Of a DNA stretch of 19,914 nucleotides, positions 7,434-15,099 are shown piece by piece. Each line of letters begins with the position of its first letter. Positions within the stretch are counted from its first letter, which is position 1. Origin of the DNA: an uncultured Carnobacterium sp. (GTDB lineage Bacteria; Bacillota; Bacilli; Lactobacillales; Aerococcaceae); NCBI GenBank assembly GCA_905371865.1, contig CAJPNA010000007.1, forward strand, positions 1 to 19,914, given 5' to 3'. The notes under the pieces were generated by a model that was not told the origin of the DNA, ran no database searches, and saw only the letters and a list, made by a program, of their open reading frames with translations. The position numbers and the translations under genes are program-made.

Positions 7434-9395
7434 TTAACGTTTTACAATATTAAAGTAACTTCTAGAGGTTACTTTGTAGACAATAAAGTAAACAATTAAG
7501 AAAATAATCCCAATGACAATCGATGCAATCAATGTTATTTGAGTATTTACTCCAAATAATTGTGCAATCTTCGTATACATTTTAAACGCAAAAGCTGTAT
7601 GCATGAATGCCGTTAATAGAGGCATGAAGAAGACAATTAATACTTGGCGATTGATAGATTGTTTAACGGTTTTATGATCAATTCCCATTTTTTGTAAGAT
7701 GACAAAACGAGCTCGATCCTCATATCCTTCAGAGATTTGTTTGTAGTAAATTACTAATACTGCACCTACAAAGAAGGAAACTGAAAGCAAGGCCCCAATG
7801 AAGAGAAGACTTCCCATAAATCCATATATTTCTTTCGCAGCTTCTGTTTTACTAGACATGGCTATAGGGACACTATATTGATCTACATCTATATTTTGAT
7901 AAGAATCAAATTCTTCTTTTAAGCTTTCTTCTTTTGTATCTGTGTTCCATAGTGAATAGTACTGCACTCTCTCATGATTTCCTAGATTGATAAAGTCATA
8001 TACATCTTTCACAACCACCATATAAATATTATCCACTAAGGCTGATAGTTGAGGCAAGGTCGTCTTATACTTATCATCGTTTAAATCACCAACAACTTTA
8101 TAGTTTTTTTTGGCAGTAGTCAGTGTTGAAAACTCTTTGCCGTCTCCTTTTGTATGGCCCACTACCATTTCATTTTCTTTCAAGGAAAGATTCGTTCCAA
8201 AAATGCGGTTATAATCCTCTTGAGACATCACCGTCAGAGCTACCACATTCTCTGCCCCAGAGAAAGAATTCATAATCTCAACAGAATCCCCTTTTTGAAG
8301 ACCAAAACGAACGGATTGTACAAATGAAATTTCATTCTTAACAGTTGATAAAGATTTAGCTTGAATATCTTTCATCGCTTTACTTGCTTCTGCTTCTTCC
8401 TCTTTAGAAGTCAGGAATGAAGAAATCGAATATTCCGTAGGATAAGATTCATTGAGTGTTTTAAAAGCTCCTACTTGTAAAGACACCGTCGTTCCTAGTG
8501 TTACTAATACCATGGTAGATAAAATACACACACTAGCCAATCCAGCAGCGTTTTTACGCATACGGAATTTTAAATTGGAGATTGAAATAAAGTTTGTAGG
8601 TTGATAGAATAGTTTTTTGTTTTTTTGCAATGCACTTAAAATCGCAATAGAACCTGCATCAAACAGAATGTACGTTGCAATCACAACCATAACAACCGCA
8701 ACAAAGAACATCATGATGGCTGCCATCGGACTTTCAATCGTTTGGGACATATAATACGCTAGCCCTAAAATCACAAACCCAATGACTGCGCGCGTCTTCA
8801 TGAAACGACCTTTTGTTTCACCAAATTTCTTTGTTTTTAGTAATTCTAACGGACGGCTTGTATAAATTTTCGTAGCGTTCAAGAAGAACACGATCAAGAA
8901 GATGACGCCCATGAAAATATATACAAAGAAGATACTGCCGATTTGTAAGTGATACTCTAGTCCGATTGGATATTTAATCAGTTTTAAGAGGACCGCAAAC
9001 GCAAAACGATGAAAAACCATCCCGAGAGCAATTCCGGCTGTCACACTCACCATTGCAAACAGGAACAATTCCATAAAGCTAAGAATTTGTACATTTTTAC
9101 GGTCTAAGCCTAAAATTCCATACAAACCAAATTCCTTCGAACGATTCTTCATTACAAAACTATTGGCGTAAAGCACGATTAATAGCGCCACAACTTGAAT
9201 AACAATAACCCCTAGCCCTAAAGAAAGTGCTATAGAAGATCCCCCTCTTAAAGTAGAAAGTTCAGGTATTGAAGATAATGCGTGAACGATATAAGAAATC
9301 ATCGTTACAATGCCTGTAGCAAGTCCAAATGGTAAATAAAGCGAATGATTCTTTTTCAAATTCGTCACGGCTAATGAACTGAGTAGTTTAAACAT
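7434..9395 (-). CDS. bceB: BceB-type ABC transporter permease (antimicrobial peptide resistance)
   Basis: From ATG 9395 the protein has 653 residues. This start has AGAGGTGAGG at good spacing, while an in-frame GTG at 9404 lies inside that ribosome site. Ten membrane segments are expected. Seven fall before about residue 310, then a soluble region of about 200 residues (roughly 310-520), then three C-terminal segments. That layout is diagnostic of BceB/FtsX-like permeases, whose large extracellular domain detects or binds cell-wall-targeting peptides such as bacitracin or lantibiotics. The N-terminal FtsX-like domain includes SKEFGLYGILGLDRKNV. The gene overlaps the ATPase gene by 8 bases. 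The cognate BceS kinase and BceR regulator are not in the window. The specific peptide is unknown. Confidence 0.88.
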   Translation of the reverse strand: MFKLLSSLAVTNLKKNHSLYLPFGLATGIVTMISYIVHALSSIPELSTLRGGSSIALSLGLGVIVIQVVALLIVLYANSFVMKNRSKEFGLYGILGLDRKNVQILSFMELFLFAMVSVTAGIALGMVFHRFAFAVLLKLIKYPIGLEYHLQIGSIFFVYIFMGVIFLIVFFLNATKIYTSRPLELLKTKKFGETKGRFMKTRAVIGFVILGLAYYMSQTIESPMAAIMMFFVAVVMVVIATYILFDAGSIAILSALQKNKKLFYQPTNFISISNLKFRMRKNAAGLASVCILSTMVLVTLGTTVSLQVGAFKTLNESYPTEYSISSFLTSKEEEAEASKAMKDIQAKSLSTVKNEISFVQSVRFGLQKGDSVEIMNSFSGAENVVALTVMSQEDYNRIFGTNLSLKENEMVVGHTKGDGKEFSTLTTAKKNYKVVGDLNDDKYKTTLPQLSALVDNIYMVVVKDVYDFINLGNHERVQYYSLWNTDTKEESLKEEFDSYQNIDVDQYSVPIAMSSKTEAAKEIYGFMGSLLFIGALLSVSFFVGAVLVIYYKQISEGYEDRARFVILQKMGIDHKTVKQSINRQVLIVFFMPLLTAFMHTAFAFKMYTKIAQLFGVNTQITLIASIVIGIIFLIVYFIVYKVTSRSYFNIVKR

Positions 9396-10155
9396 GTGCC
9401 TCACCTCTGTTTGCCATCACGGTTAACGTTTCAGAGATTAATTCAAACATTTGTTGGTCGCTTCTTTCTCCACGATACAATTGGTTATAAATTAAGCCAT
9501 CTTTAATAAAGAGCACTCGTTTAGCACGACTTGCCGCAACCGTACTATGTGTTACCATTAGGATTGTTTGACCATTTTCATTGATTTTATCGAACAAATC
9601 TAATGTGTTGCTAGCTGATTTAGAATCAAGCGCTCCAGTTGGTTCATCGGCCAGTAGTAAACTTGGATCTGTAATCATGGCACGACCAATGGCCACACGT
9701 TGTTGTTGACCACCTGATAATTCATAAGGATATTTTTTCAACAAATCTGAAATTCCGAGCATTTCCGCAATCGGCTTCACTTTTTGTTCCATCTCCGCAA
9801 TCGGACGTCTTGCTAAGACTAGTGGTAATACGATATTGTCATATACTGATAATGTTTCTAATAAGTTGAAATCTTGGAACACAAACCCTAAATGGTCACG
9901 TCTGAATTCTGTTAGTACTTTTGAAGAAATCTTTTGGATGTCTTCTCCATTTAATAGAACACTTCCGCCTGTTGGACGGTCTAGAGTCGCTAAAATATTT
10001 AATAGCGTTGTTTTCCCTGAACCGGATTCCCCCATAACAGCAACATATTCACCTTCTTCAACTGAAAAATTAATGTCTTTTAATGCTGTTACTTCCGCAG
10101 CTCCGAATCTTGTTTGATATACTTTTTGTACATGTTGTACGTCTAATAATGTCAT
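9388..10155 (-). CDS. bceA: BceA-type ABC transporter ATPase
   Basis: The 255-residue ATPase has Walker A GESGSGKTT at residues 42-50, Q-loop FVFQDFNLLETLSVYDN (91-107), signature LSGGQQQRVAIGRA (146-159), Walker B LLLADEPTGALDS (166-178) and the switch histidine in MVTHST (200-205). NLLETLSVYDN and DEPTGALDS are typical of the MacB/LolD/BceA branch. It powers the BceB permease encoded just downstream, with an 8-base overlap. A palindrome matching the BceR operator lies upstream at 10249-10262, so induction by a peptide-sensing two-component system is likely. The start ATG 10155 is the first methionine. The ribosome site (AAAGGGTG) is moderate and slightly distant. Confidence 0.9.
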   Translation of the reverse strand: MTLLDVQHVQKVYQTRFGAAEVTALKDINFSVEEGEYVAVMGESGSGKTTLLNILATLDRPTGGSVLLNGEDIQKISSKVLTEFRRDHLGFVFQDFNLLETLSVYDNIVLPLVLARRPIAEMEQKVKPIAEMLGISDLLKKYPYELSGGQQQRVAIGRAMITDPSLLLADEPTGALDSKSASNTLDLFDKINENGQTILMVTHSTVAASRAKRVLFIKDGLIYNQLYRGERSDQQMFELISETLTVMANRGEAHV

Positions 10156-10189
10156 TTATTTTCACCCTTTGTTTTAATTTGTTGAACAC

Positions 10190-10217
10190 AGTATAACCGA
10201 AATAAAAAGTGAATTCA
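10190..10217 (-). promoter_or_regulatory. Likely bceA promoter
   Basis: The minus strand has TATACT (10190-10195) as -10 and only a poor -35 candidate (TGAATT, 10212-10217) at 16 bases. A weak -35 is usual for promoters that need an activator such as BceR, whose putative site lies 53 bases further upstream. Confidence 0.5.
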
Positions 10218-10248
10218 TGACACCATCCTATCATTTTTTATTCGTTTC

Positions 10249-10262
10249 TTACATTTTTGTCA
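10249..10262 (-). promoter_or_regulatory. BceR-type operator
   Basis: The minus strand reads TGACAAAAATGTAA, an exact match to TNACA-N4-TGTAA, the consensus I recall for BceR-like response regulators in Firmicutes. It stands upstream of the bceAB promoter, as expected for an activator site. Confidence 0.7.
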
Positions 10263-10403
10263 CTTTAAAAGCTAATCAAAAAGAAGTTTATAAAGATTCC
10301 TGTTAAAAACGAACTATTTTGAAAATATATTTACAAAACTGCTCGATTCTCTACATTTCACGAACTATTATCTATTATTCTTTTTTATAGTTTGCTTTTT
10401 GGG

Positions 10404-10432
10404 TTGACAAGCCTCTTTTTTTCTAGTATAGT
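10404..10432 (+). promoter_or_regulatory. Strong promoter of the luxS leader and operon
   Basis: TTGACA (10404-10409), exactly 17 bases, then TATAGT (10427-10432): a perfect -35 and a one-mismatch -10. Transcription should begin near 10438-10440, about 275 bases before luxS. This is among the best promoters in the window and would give abundant leader RNA. Confidence 0.8.
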
Positions 10433-10437
10433 CTCTA

Positions 10438-10690
10438 TATAACTTATTTGAAACGCTATGAAAAGAGAGTCAAAAATAGAGCTTAGCATAAGAAAATATC
10501 CTCTCTATTTTTCACGAGGTCTTTGAGCTGATTGTCTGATTCGCTAGGGCAATACGGGTTCTCCCGTTACAGAGTTACCGTATAGTTGTACGGAAGTAAT
10601 CTTCTATCTATAAGAAGACTGTAAAGGCGCCACCACAACTTCAACTCGTCCTTTTAGCGTAGGCTAGAAGTGCGAGCTTTTTTTATTTTG
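10438..10690 (+). ncRNA. Structured leader RNA upstream of luxS (riboswitch/attenuator or small RNA), family not recognised
   Basis: The leader of about 250 nt contains clear helices. AAAAATAGAG (10472-10481) pairs with CTCTATTTTT (10503-10512). ACGGG, TTCT, CCCGT form a hairpin at 10554-10567. CCGTA (10578-10582) pairs with TACGG (10589-10593). TCTTCT (10600-10605) pairs with AGAAGA (10613-10618). The last three could lie within a junction closed by ACGAG (10514-10518) with CTCGT (10645-10649) and TTGA (10523-10526) with TCAA (10641-10644). That closing helix shares bases with the left arm of the terminator at 10645-10684, so the two folds exclude each other, as in many riboswitches. I looked for T-box, S-box and SMK-box landmarks and saw none. 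With methionine/SAH genes downstream, a related ligand is possible but unproven. A free-standing terminated small RNA is the alternative. Confidence 0.55.
10645..10684 (+). terminator. Intrinsic terminator between the leader and luxS
   Basis: CTCG (10645-10648) plus CTTTTAGC (10651-10658) pair with GCTAGAAG (10663-10670) plus CGAG (10673-10676), with one wobble and a small internal loop, followed by seven T. It lies 30 bases before luxS, so much transcription from the strong promoter should stop here unless it is regulated. Confidence 0.8.
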
Positions 10691-10713
10691 TTTCAATGAT
10701 TGGAGGAATAAAC

Positions 10714-11187
10714 ATGGCTGAAGTAGAAAGCTTTACACTTGACCACAACAAGGTCATCGCTCCCTATGTTCGATTAATCGCGAATGAGCATGGAAGAAAA
10801 GGAGATGTGATTTCAAATTTTGATATCCGTTTCTTACAACCAAATAAACAAGAAATGCCAACGGGTGTTGTCCATACCTTTGAGCACCTATTAGCTGATC
10901 TATTAAGAGACCGATTAGAAGGAATTATCGACATTTCTCCTTTTGGATGCCGTACAGGATTCCACTTAATTTTATGGGAAGAGCGCTCACCGGAAGATAT
11001 CGCACGCGCATTGAAATCAACGCTAGAAGAAATCGTTGAGAAGATTCAATTCAAAGATATTCAAGGCGTCTCCGCCGTTCAGTGCGGAAACTACCGTGAC
11101 CATTCATTATTTGGCGCAAAAGAATACGCCAAACAAGTATTAGAACAAGGTATTAGTATCGATCCTTTCGAGAGAAAAGTCATTTAA
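10714..11187 (+). CDS. luxS: S-ribosylhomocysteine lyase (AI-2 synthase)
   Basis: LuxS cleaves S-ribosylhomocysteine to homocysteine and DPD, the precursor of the AI-2 signal, in the cytoplasm. From ATG 10714 the protein has 157 residues, normal for the family. The zinc motif HTFEH gives His54, Glu57 and His58. The catalytic cysteine is Cys79 in SPFGCRTGF, and the third metal ligand is Cys124 in VQCGNYRDHS. An in-frame ATG at 10696 lies upstream, but TTGGAGGAATAAAC directly precedes 10714, which decides the start. The gene is followed at 51 bases by a metQ-like gene and then mtnN, whose product makes the LuxS substrate. Expression is probably controlled through the leader and terminator at 10438-10690. 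Confidence 0.96.
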   Translation: MAEVESFTLDHNKVIAPYVRLIANEHGRKGDVISNFDIRFLQPNKQEMPTGVVHTFEHLLADLLRDRLEGIIDISPFGCRTGFHLILWEERSPEDIARALKSTLEEIVEKIQFKDIQGVSAVQCGNYRDHSLFGAKEYAKQVLEQGISIDPFERKVI

Positions 11188-11238
11188 CCACTCATTCAGT
11201 AAGAAACATTAGACACCTAGACTGGAGGAACTCCCCAT

Positions 11239-12123
11239 ATGAAATTAAAAACGATTGCTAAATCCCTTATCGCACTCTCTACCGTATTCGTCTTAGGCGC
11301 TTGTGGCAATAACGCTTCAAGCTCACAAAGCTCACAAAGTTCGCAAGCTTCTGAGTCAGGACTTAAAACCGTTAAAATTGCTTCGGTTGGTTCTGATGCA
11401 GATATATGGAGACATATTGCCGAATCTGAACAAGCTAAAAAAGCTGGCCTTAAAATTGAAGTCCAAGAAATTAACGGTGGCGTGCCATTGAACGAAAGTG
11501 TGGCTGACGGAACCGTCGATGCCAACGCATTCCAATCAATCGGATACTTACAAGGATTTAACGAGTCTCACTCAAACAAACTCGTTCCAGTGGGAACAAC
11601 ATATATTGAACCAATGGGGCTTTACTCTAAAAAGGTAAAATCACTAAACGACTTACCAAACGGTGCAAAAATTGCACTTCCAGATAGTCCATATAATGCG
11701 ACTCGTGCCCTTCGTTTATTAGAAAGTGCCGGACTGATTAAACTATCTAGTTCTTTCAAAGAAGGAACGGGGACTACCAGTGATATCATTGAAAACAAGA
11801 AAAACTTTGAGTTCTTAATGATTGATGATACGACTAGCGTACGTGTCTTAGACGATGCTGATTTAATCGCAATCGGAAACACCATCGCACTTGAAGGTGG
11901 ATTAAATGTATTAAAAGATGCTTTATTCTATGAAAAAGCGGATAAATCAACCATTACTAGTATTAATGTGATTGTTGTGAAGGCAGAGAATGCCAAAAAT
12001 CCAGAAATCTTAAAACTAGTGGAACTGTATCATGATTCAGAGATTCAAAAATGGATTTCAGAAAAATTCGACGGAACTAAAGTGGAAGTGAATAAATCAA
12101 TTTCTGAAGTATGGGGGAAATAA
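11239..12123 (+). CDS. metQ: MetQ/NlpA-family methionine-binding lipoprotein
   Basis: The 294-residue precursor has a lipoprotein signal peptide with lipobox LGAC (Cys22) and a short Ser/Gln-rich linker (about residues 23-39). The mature domain shows the NlpA pattern: VKIASVGSDADIWRHI, then DANAFQSIGYLQGF, IEPMGLYSKKVKSLNDLPNG, and ALRLLESAGLI. MetQ proteins deliver D- or L-methionine to the MetNI transporter. The motif usually read as NAFQHxPYL is NAFQSIGYL here, so ligand preference could differ. No metN or metI gene is adjacent, so this is an orphan or second binding protein. A GGAGG ribosome site precedes ATG 11239. The stop codon is 3 bases before mtnN, placing both in one operon with luxS. 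Methionine as ligand is inferred from family and context. Confidence 0.85.
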   Translation: MKLKTIAKSLIALSTVFVLGACGNNASSSQSSQSSQASESGLKTVKIASVGSDADIWRHIAESEQAKKAGLKIEVQEINGGVPLNESVADGTVDANAFQSIGYLQGFNESHSNKLVPVGTTYIEPMGLYSKKVKSLNDLPNGAKIALPDSPYNATRALRLLESAGLIKLSSSFKEGTGTTSDIIENKKNFEFLMIDDTTSVRVLDDADLIAIGNTIALEGGLNVLKDALFYEKADKSTITSINVIVVKAENAKNPEILKLVELYHDSEIQKWISEKFDGTKVEVNKSISEVWGK

Positions 12124-12126
12124 TTC

Positions 12127-12819
12127 ATGAAGATTGCGATTGTTGCTGCCATGAAAGAAGAACTCCTTCCGTTTGAAGAGCACTTCTCTCCAGGGAATGT
12201 CATCTTTTCAAAAGGACCTATTCGTATTCTAGAAGTACATGAGAATCTGTTTCTCGTGCAATCGGGTATTGGAAAAGCGAATGCTGCTGCGGCTAGTGCT
12301 TGGTTATGCGATAAAGTCCATCCAGATCTCATCATTAACACCGGAACAACAGGAAGTTTTAATCCAGAATTAGGCTTAGCAGACGTGATTGTCTCTACGA
12401 AATTTGCCTATAGCGATGTGGATGCAACCGGATTCGACTACGCATGGGGACAAGTTCCTCAAATGCCAGCCTACTACCCTGTCGATGTAAAATTACAACA
12501 AAAAGTACTCACGCTTCTTCGCGAACAAGTCCAAAATTTCTCAGTCCATAGCGGTTTTATCGCGACAAGTGATTCCTTTATGAGTTCGGTTGATACGGTT
12601 GAGAACATTCGTGCTAAATTACCGGATATCACAGCCAGCGACATGGAAGCAGCGCCTATTGCGCAAGTGGCTAGTTTCTATGACATCCCTGTGTTGAACA
12701 TCCGTGGCATCAGTGATCATGTTGGCGGAGACGCTCCGGGTACTTTCGAGGAAACCCTTGAAAAAGCTTCACAAAACGCATTCGAAGCAGTACGGATACT
12801 TGTTGAGAACTTCTTATAA
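12127..12819 (+). CDS. mtnN: 5'-methylthioadenosine/S-adenosylhomocysteine nucleosidase
   Basis: MtnN (Pfs) removes adenine from S-adenosylhomocysteine, 5'-methylthioadenosine and 5'-deoxyadenosine. From SAH it yields S-ribosylhomocysteine, the substrate of LuxS in the same operon. The 230-residue protein has the family's catalytic residues at the same positions as the Escherichia coli enzyme: Glu12 (MKEELLPF), Met173-Glu174 (SDMEAA) and Asp197 (RGISDHVGG). INTGTTGSF (70-78), FDYAWGQVPQMP and TSDSFM (148-152) are also conserved. The ribosome site GGGGGAAA lies inside the end of metQ, suggesting coupling. A strong terminator at 12851-12885 ends the operon. Confidence 0.96.
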   Translation: MKIAIVAAMKEELLPFEEHFSPGNVIFSKGPIRILEVHENLFLVQSGIGKANAAAASAWLCDKVHPDLIINTGTTGSFNPELGLADVIVSTKFAYSDVDATGFDYAWGQVPQMPAYYPVDVKLQQKVLTLLREQVQNFSVHSGFIATSDSFMSSVDTVENIRAKLPDITASDMEAAPIAQVASFYDIPVLNIRGISDHVGGDAPGTFEETLEKASQNAFEAVRILVENFL

Positions 12820-12850
12820 ATCTTCCTAGATTTACGCAAACGCTAACCGC

Positions 12851-12885
12851 AAAAAGGAGCTAGGCTACTTGCCTCGCTCCTTTTT
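12851..12885 (+). terminator. Strong intrinsic terminator after mtnN (bidirectional)
   Basis: AAAAAGGAGC (12851-12860) pairs perfectly with GCTCCTTTTT (12876-12885), and AGGC with GCCT inside. The A and T runs on both sides allow it to stop convergent transcription from panE as well. Confidence 0.9.
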
Positions 12886-12946
12886 GTGTGTTTTATTACC
12901 TAACTGTTAGTTGACGCAAAAGAGATAATTAGAACTACTATCCACG

Positions 12947-13055
12947 TAAAAGAACAATGAAAAAGAATCAGTTGATTGAAAGAATGGCGAGGCTCAAGCC
13001 GGTGCCCCACTATGACTCTTTCAATAACCAACTGATTCTTTAAATTGTTCTTTTA
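12947..13055 (+). repeat. Long perfect-arm hairpin (C4), stripped relative of the structured elements
   Basis: Three consecutive perfect helices build a stem of about 34 bp. TAAAAGAACAAT (12947-12958) pairs with 13044-13055, AAAGAATCAGTTG (12962-12974) with 13029-13041, and ATTGAAAGA (12975-12983) with 13017-13025. The 33-base tip carries GGCTCAAGCCGGTGCCCCAC (12991-13010), matching the 3' part of the C3 core (GGCTCGAACCGGTACCCCAC on the minus strand) and, less closely, C1/C2. The inner hairpin and GAGAGACC blocks of C1-C3 are absent. It lies between the convergent mtnN and panE genes, with its right arm ending 10 bases from the panE stop. Confidence 0.7.
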
Positions 13056-13065
13056 TATTGCTGTA

Positions 13066-13992
13066 TTATTTAACTTTCAAAATATCTTCTTTTGCATGAA
13101 TAAATTCTGTAATTAATTGACAGTAAGGCGTTGGAATGCCATATTCCTTCCCTTTTCTAGCAACAAATCCATTCAAGAAATCCACTTCAGTAAAGCGGTG
13201 GTTTTGAATTAAATCTTGGTGCATTGAAGGATAGTGACTACGAACTTTATTAGACGCAGTATACACATAATCTTTCATTGCAGCTAGATCAAGATGTACG
13301 CCTTCTTTTTCCGCAACAGCGACAAATTCAGCAATAATTTGCGTTACAATCGCTTCGGCTGTTGAAGTATCAAATACTTCACCGATGTTGGCATCTAAGA
13401 TGGCACATGTTGCGTTCATCGTACCATTTACGCACGCTTTACGCCATGTTGAAAAATGAACGTCTTCGCTGTAGCTTGCGTTCAAGCCCGCTTTATCCAT
13501 CACTTCTACTAATTCTTTAGCAATCGCCACACCACTTGGGTCTGCCGCTTGCATTTCTACCGTACCAGTACCGCCTAATCGCGCTACCCCTGGTTCGATT
13601 AGACCCGCAGTCCAAATCGTAACTCCCATAATAATGTTTTTACGAGGAACGTATTTTGCCATCGTATCTTCGTGACCTAAACCATTTAAAAGACAAAGTA
13701 CTTTCGTATCTTCATGGATAATCGGTTTAATCTTTTCTAGCATTTCGCCTAACTTCATTGATTTCGTAAAGGCGATGACCACATCTACTTCTTCTGTTGC
13801 GTCTTCTGGTCGAACAATTTTAATATCAATAGTATCGGTATTGTCACCATCGACCACTTTCAAGCCATTTTTTTGAATCGCTTCAATGTGCGCTGGCCAT
13901 TCATCGATCAGCGTCACCTCTTGTCCTGTTTTTGTTAACATGTAGCCAAAACGGCATCCCATTGCTCCTGCTCCTGCAATCGCGATTTTCAT
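13066..13992 (-). CDS. 2-dehydropantoate 2-reductase family (PanE/ApbA-like) oxidoreductase
   Basis: The 308-residue protein has an N-terminal Rossmann motif GAGAMG (residues 7-12) for NADP(H). The C-terminal domain has the catalytic pair Lys185 and Asn189 in WRKACVNGTMNA, with the same spacing as PanE. PanE reduces ketopantoate to pantoate in coenzyme A synthesis. In lactic acid bacteria, close relatives also act as D-2-hydroxyacid dehydrogenases on branched 2-keto acids. No other pan gene is present, so the vitamin role is not assured. It lies 18 bases after a PfoR-type membrane protein gene and has a good AAAAGGGGAG ribosome site, so the two form an operon. Transcription would end through the C4 hairpin and the bidirectional terminator. 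Confidence 0.85.
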   Translation of the reverse strand: MKIAIAGAGAMGCRFGYMLTKTGQEVTLIDEWPAHIEAIQKNGLKVVDGDNTDTIDIKIVRPEDATEEVDVVIAFTKSMKLGEMLEKIKPIIHEDTKVLCLLNGLGHEDTMAKYVPRKNIIMGVTIWTAGLIEPGVARLGGTGTVEMQAADPSGVAIAKELVEVMDKAGLNASYSEDVHFSTWRKACVNGTMNATCAILDANIGEVFDTSTAEAIVTQIIAEFVAVAEKEGVHLDLAAMKDYVYTASNKVRSHYPSMHQDLIQNHRFTEVDFLNGFVARKGKEYGIPTPYCQLITEFIHAKEDILKVK

Positions 13993-14010
13993 TATAACTC
14001 CCCTTTTCTC

Positions 14011-15069
14011 TTAAACGGTTAATTTGTAATCCTCTGGTTGAATCCATTTTAACACTTTTTCTAACAAATGAACGAATACGATGTTTAACGCAATTGGCGC
14101 AACGACGAAAATAAGTGTCACAATAACGATATTCATCACACTCCATCCGCCCTCTGCTAAGTTTAGCGCATTGATTGGTCCTACTAATCCACTGAACCCG
14201 AACCCTGCACTTTGAGGGGTTCCTTGGATATTAAATAGAGCCGCTAATACTCCTAGAACGGCAGATGTGCACATCATTGGTAATAAGATTTTTGGCTTTG
14301 CTAAAACATTTGCCATCGACATTTTTGGTGAACCGATGAAATGCGCAATCGCAGTTCCTTTTGGATTCACTTTCCATCCAGCAATCGCAAGACCAAACCC
14401 AGCTGCACAGATTCCAAGGTTTGCTGCCCCTGAACCTACACCGCTAAGGCTAATCGCCACGGCAATCCCTACCGTTGTAAATGGAGAAACGATTAACATG
14501 CAGAAAATAACGGCTAATAATAAACACATAATAACGGGTTGTAATGATAATAAATTTCCGATTCCTTGTCCTAATAAGGTTGTTAATGTTTTGATGGTTG
14601 GTAATGCAAGGCGTCCCACCCCACCGACAACGACTAATAACACCGTTGGAATAACGATAATCGAGTAGGCTTTTGCTTTATTGCCAATCCATAAAATGAC
14701 TGCTGCACCTAATGCTGCAGTAAGTCCCATCGTAATGATGTCTCCTGTACCACTAAACACAATTCCTTTTACGTCAGGATTGAAATTCGCAACGCCACCT
14801 GCAAATAAGACTGCAAGTGCCAACGCTCCTGTTTGAATTGGAGTGAATTTGAAGAATTGACCGACCATCAATCCGATAATTGCCCCCATTAATGTATTGG
14901 CTACTTGTGTTGCTTGGATAATCAATTGGGCTTCTGGGAATACTGGAAGGAGTGCCTTCACTAATTCCCCCAGTAGTGCTCCAGGGATAAGGGTAACCAC
15001 AACGCCTAATGCAAGTGCGTTAAGGACGTTCATCGTGAACTCTTTCCCGCTGTATTTCTTTTGCTCCAT
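14011..15069 (-). CDS. PfoR-family EIIC-like membrane protein
   Basis: From ATG 15069 the protein has 352 residues. AAAGGTGG lies at good spacing before this codon. An in-frame ATG at 15087 has no ribosome site. It is very hydrophobic, with about nine or ten membrane segments and glycine-rich stretches such as SLSGVGSGAANLGICAAGFG and conserved FIGSPKMSMANVLAKPKIL. This matches the PfoR / phosphotransferase-system EIIC family (COG3641 type), described as membrane proteins related to sugar EIIC but lacking EIIA and EIIB. No EIIA or EIIB gene is nearby. The substrate is unknown. The following PanE-like gene in the same operon hints at transport of a 2-keto or 2-hydroxy acid, which is speculation. 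Confidence 0.75.
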   Translation of the reverse strand: MEQKKYSGKEFTMNVLNALALGVVVTLIPGALLGELVKALLPVFPEAQLIIQATQVANTLMGAIIGLMVGQFFKFTPIQTGALALAVLFAGGVANFNPDVKGIVFSGTGDIITMGLTAALGAAVILWIGNKAKAYSIIVIPTVLLVVVGGVGRLALPTIKTLTTLLGQGIGNLLSLQPVIMCLLLAVIFCMLIVSPFTTVGIAVAISLSGVGSGAANLGICAAGFGLAIAGWKVNPKGTAIAHFIGSPKMSMANVLAKPKILLPMMCTSAVLGVLAALFNIQGTPQSAGFGFSGLVGPINALNLAEGGWSVMNIVIVTLIFVVAPIALNIVFVHLLEKVLKWIQPEDYKLTV

Positions 15070-15099
15070 AAAGCTTCCACCTTTCATAAAATTGGCTTT

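Noticed and set aside
10438..10690. T-box or SAM riboswitch upstream of luxS
   Set aside because: The T-box sequence AGGGTGGNACCGCG, S-box core and SMK-box landmarks are not present. It is left as an unrecognised structured leader.
14267..14668. 133-codon plus-strand frame opposite the EIIC-like gene
   Set aside because: It is antisense to a well-supported membrane protein gene, has no ribosome site, and its composition is what the reverse frame of such a gene gives.
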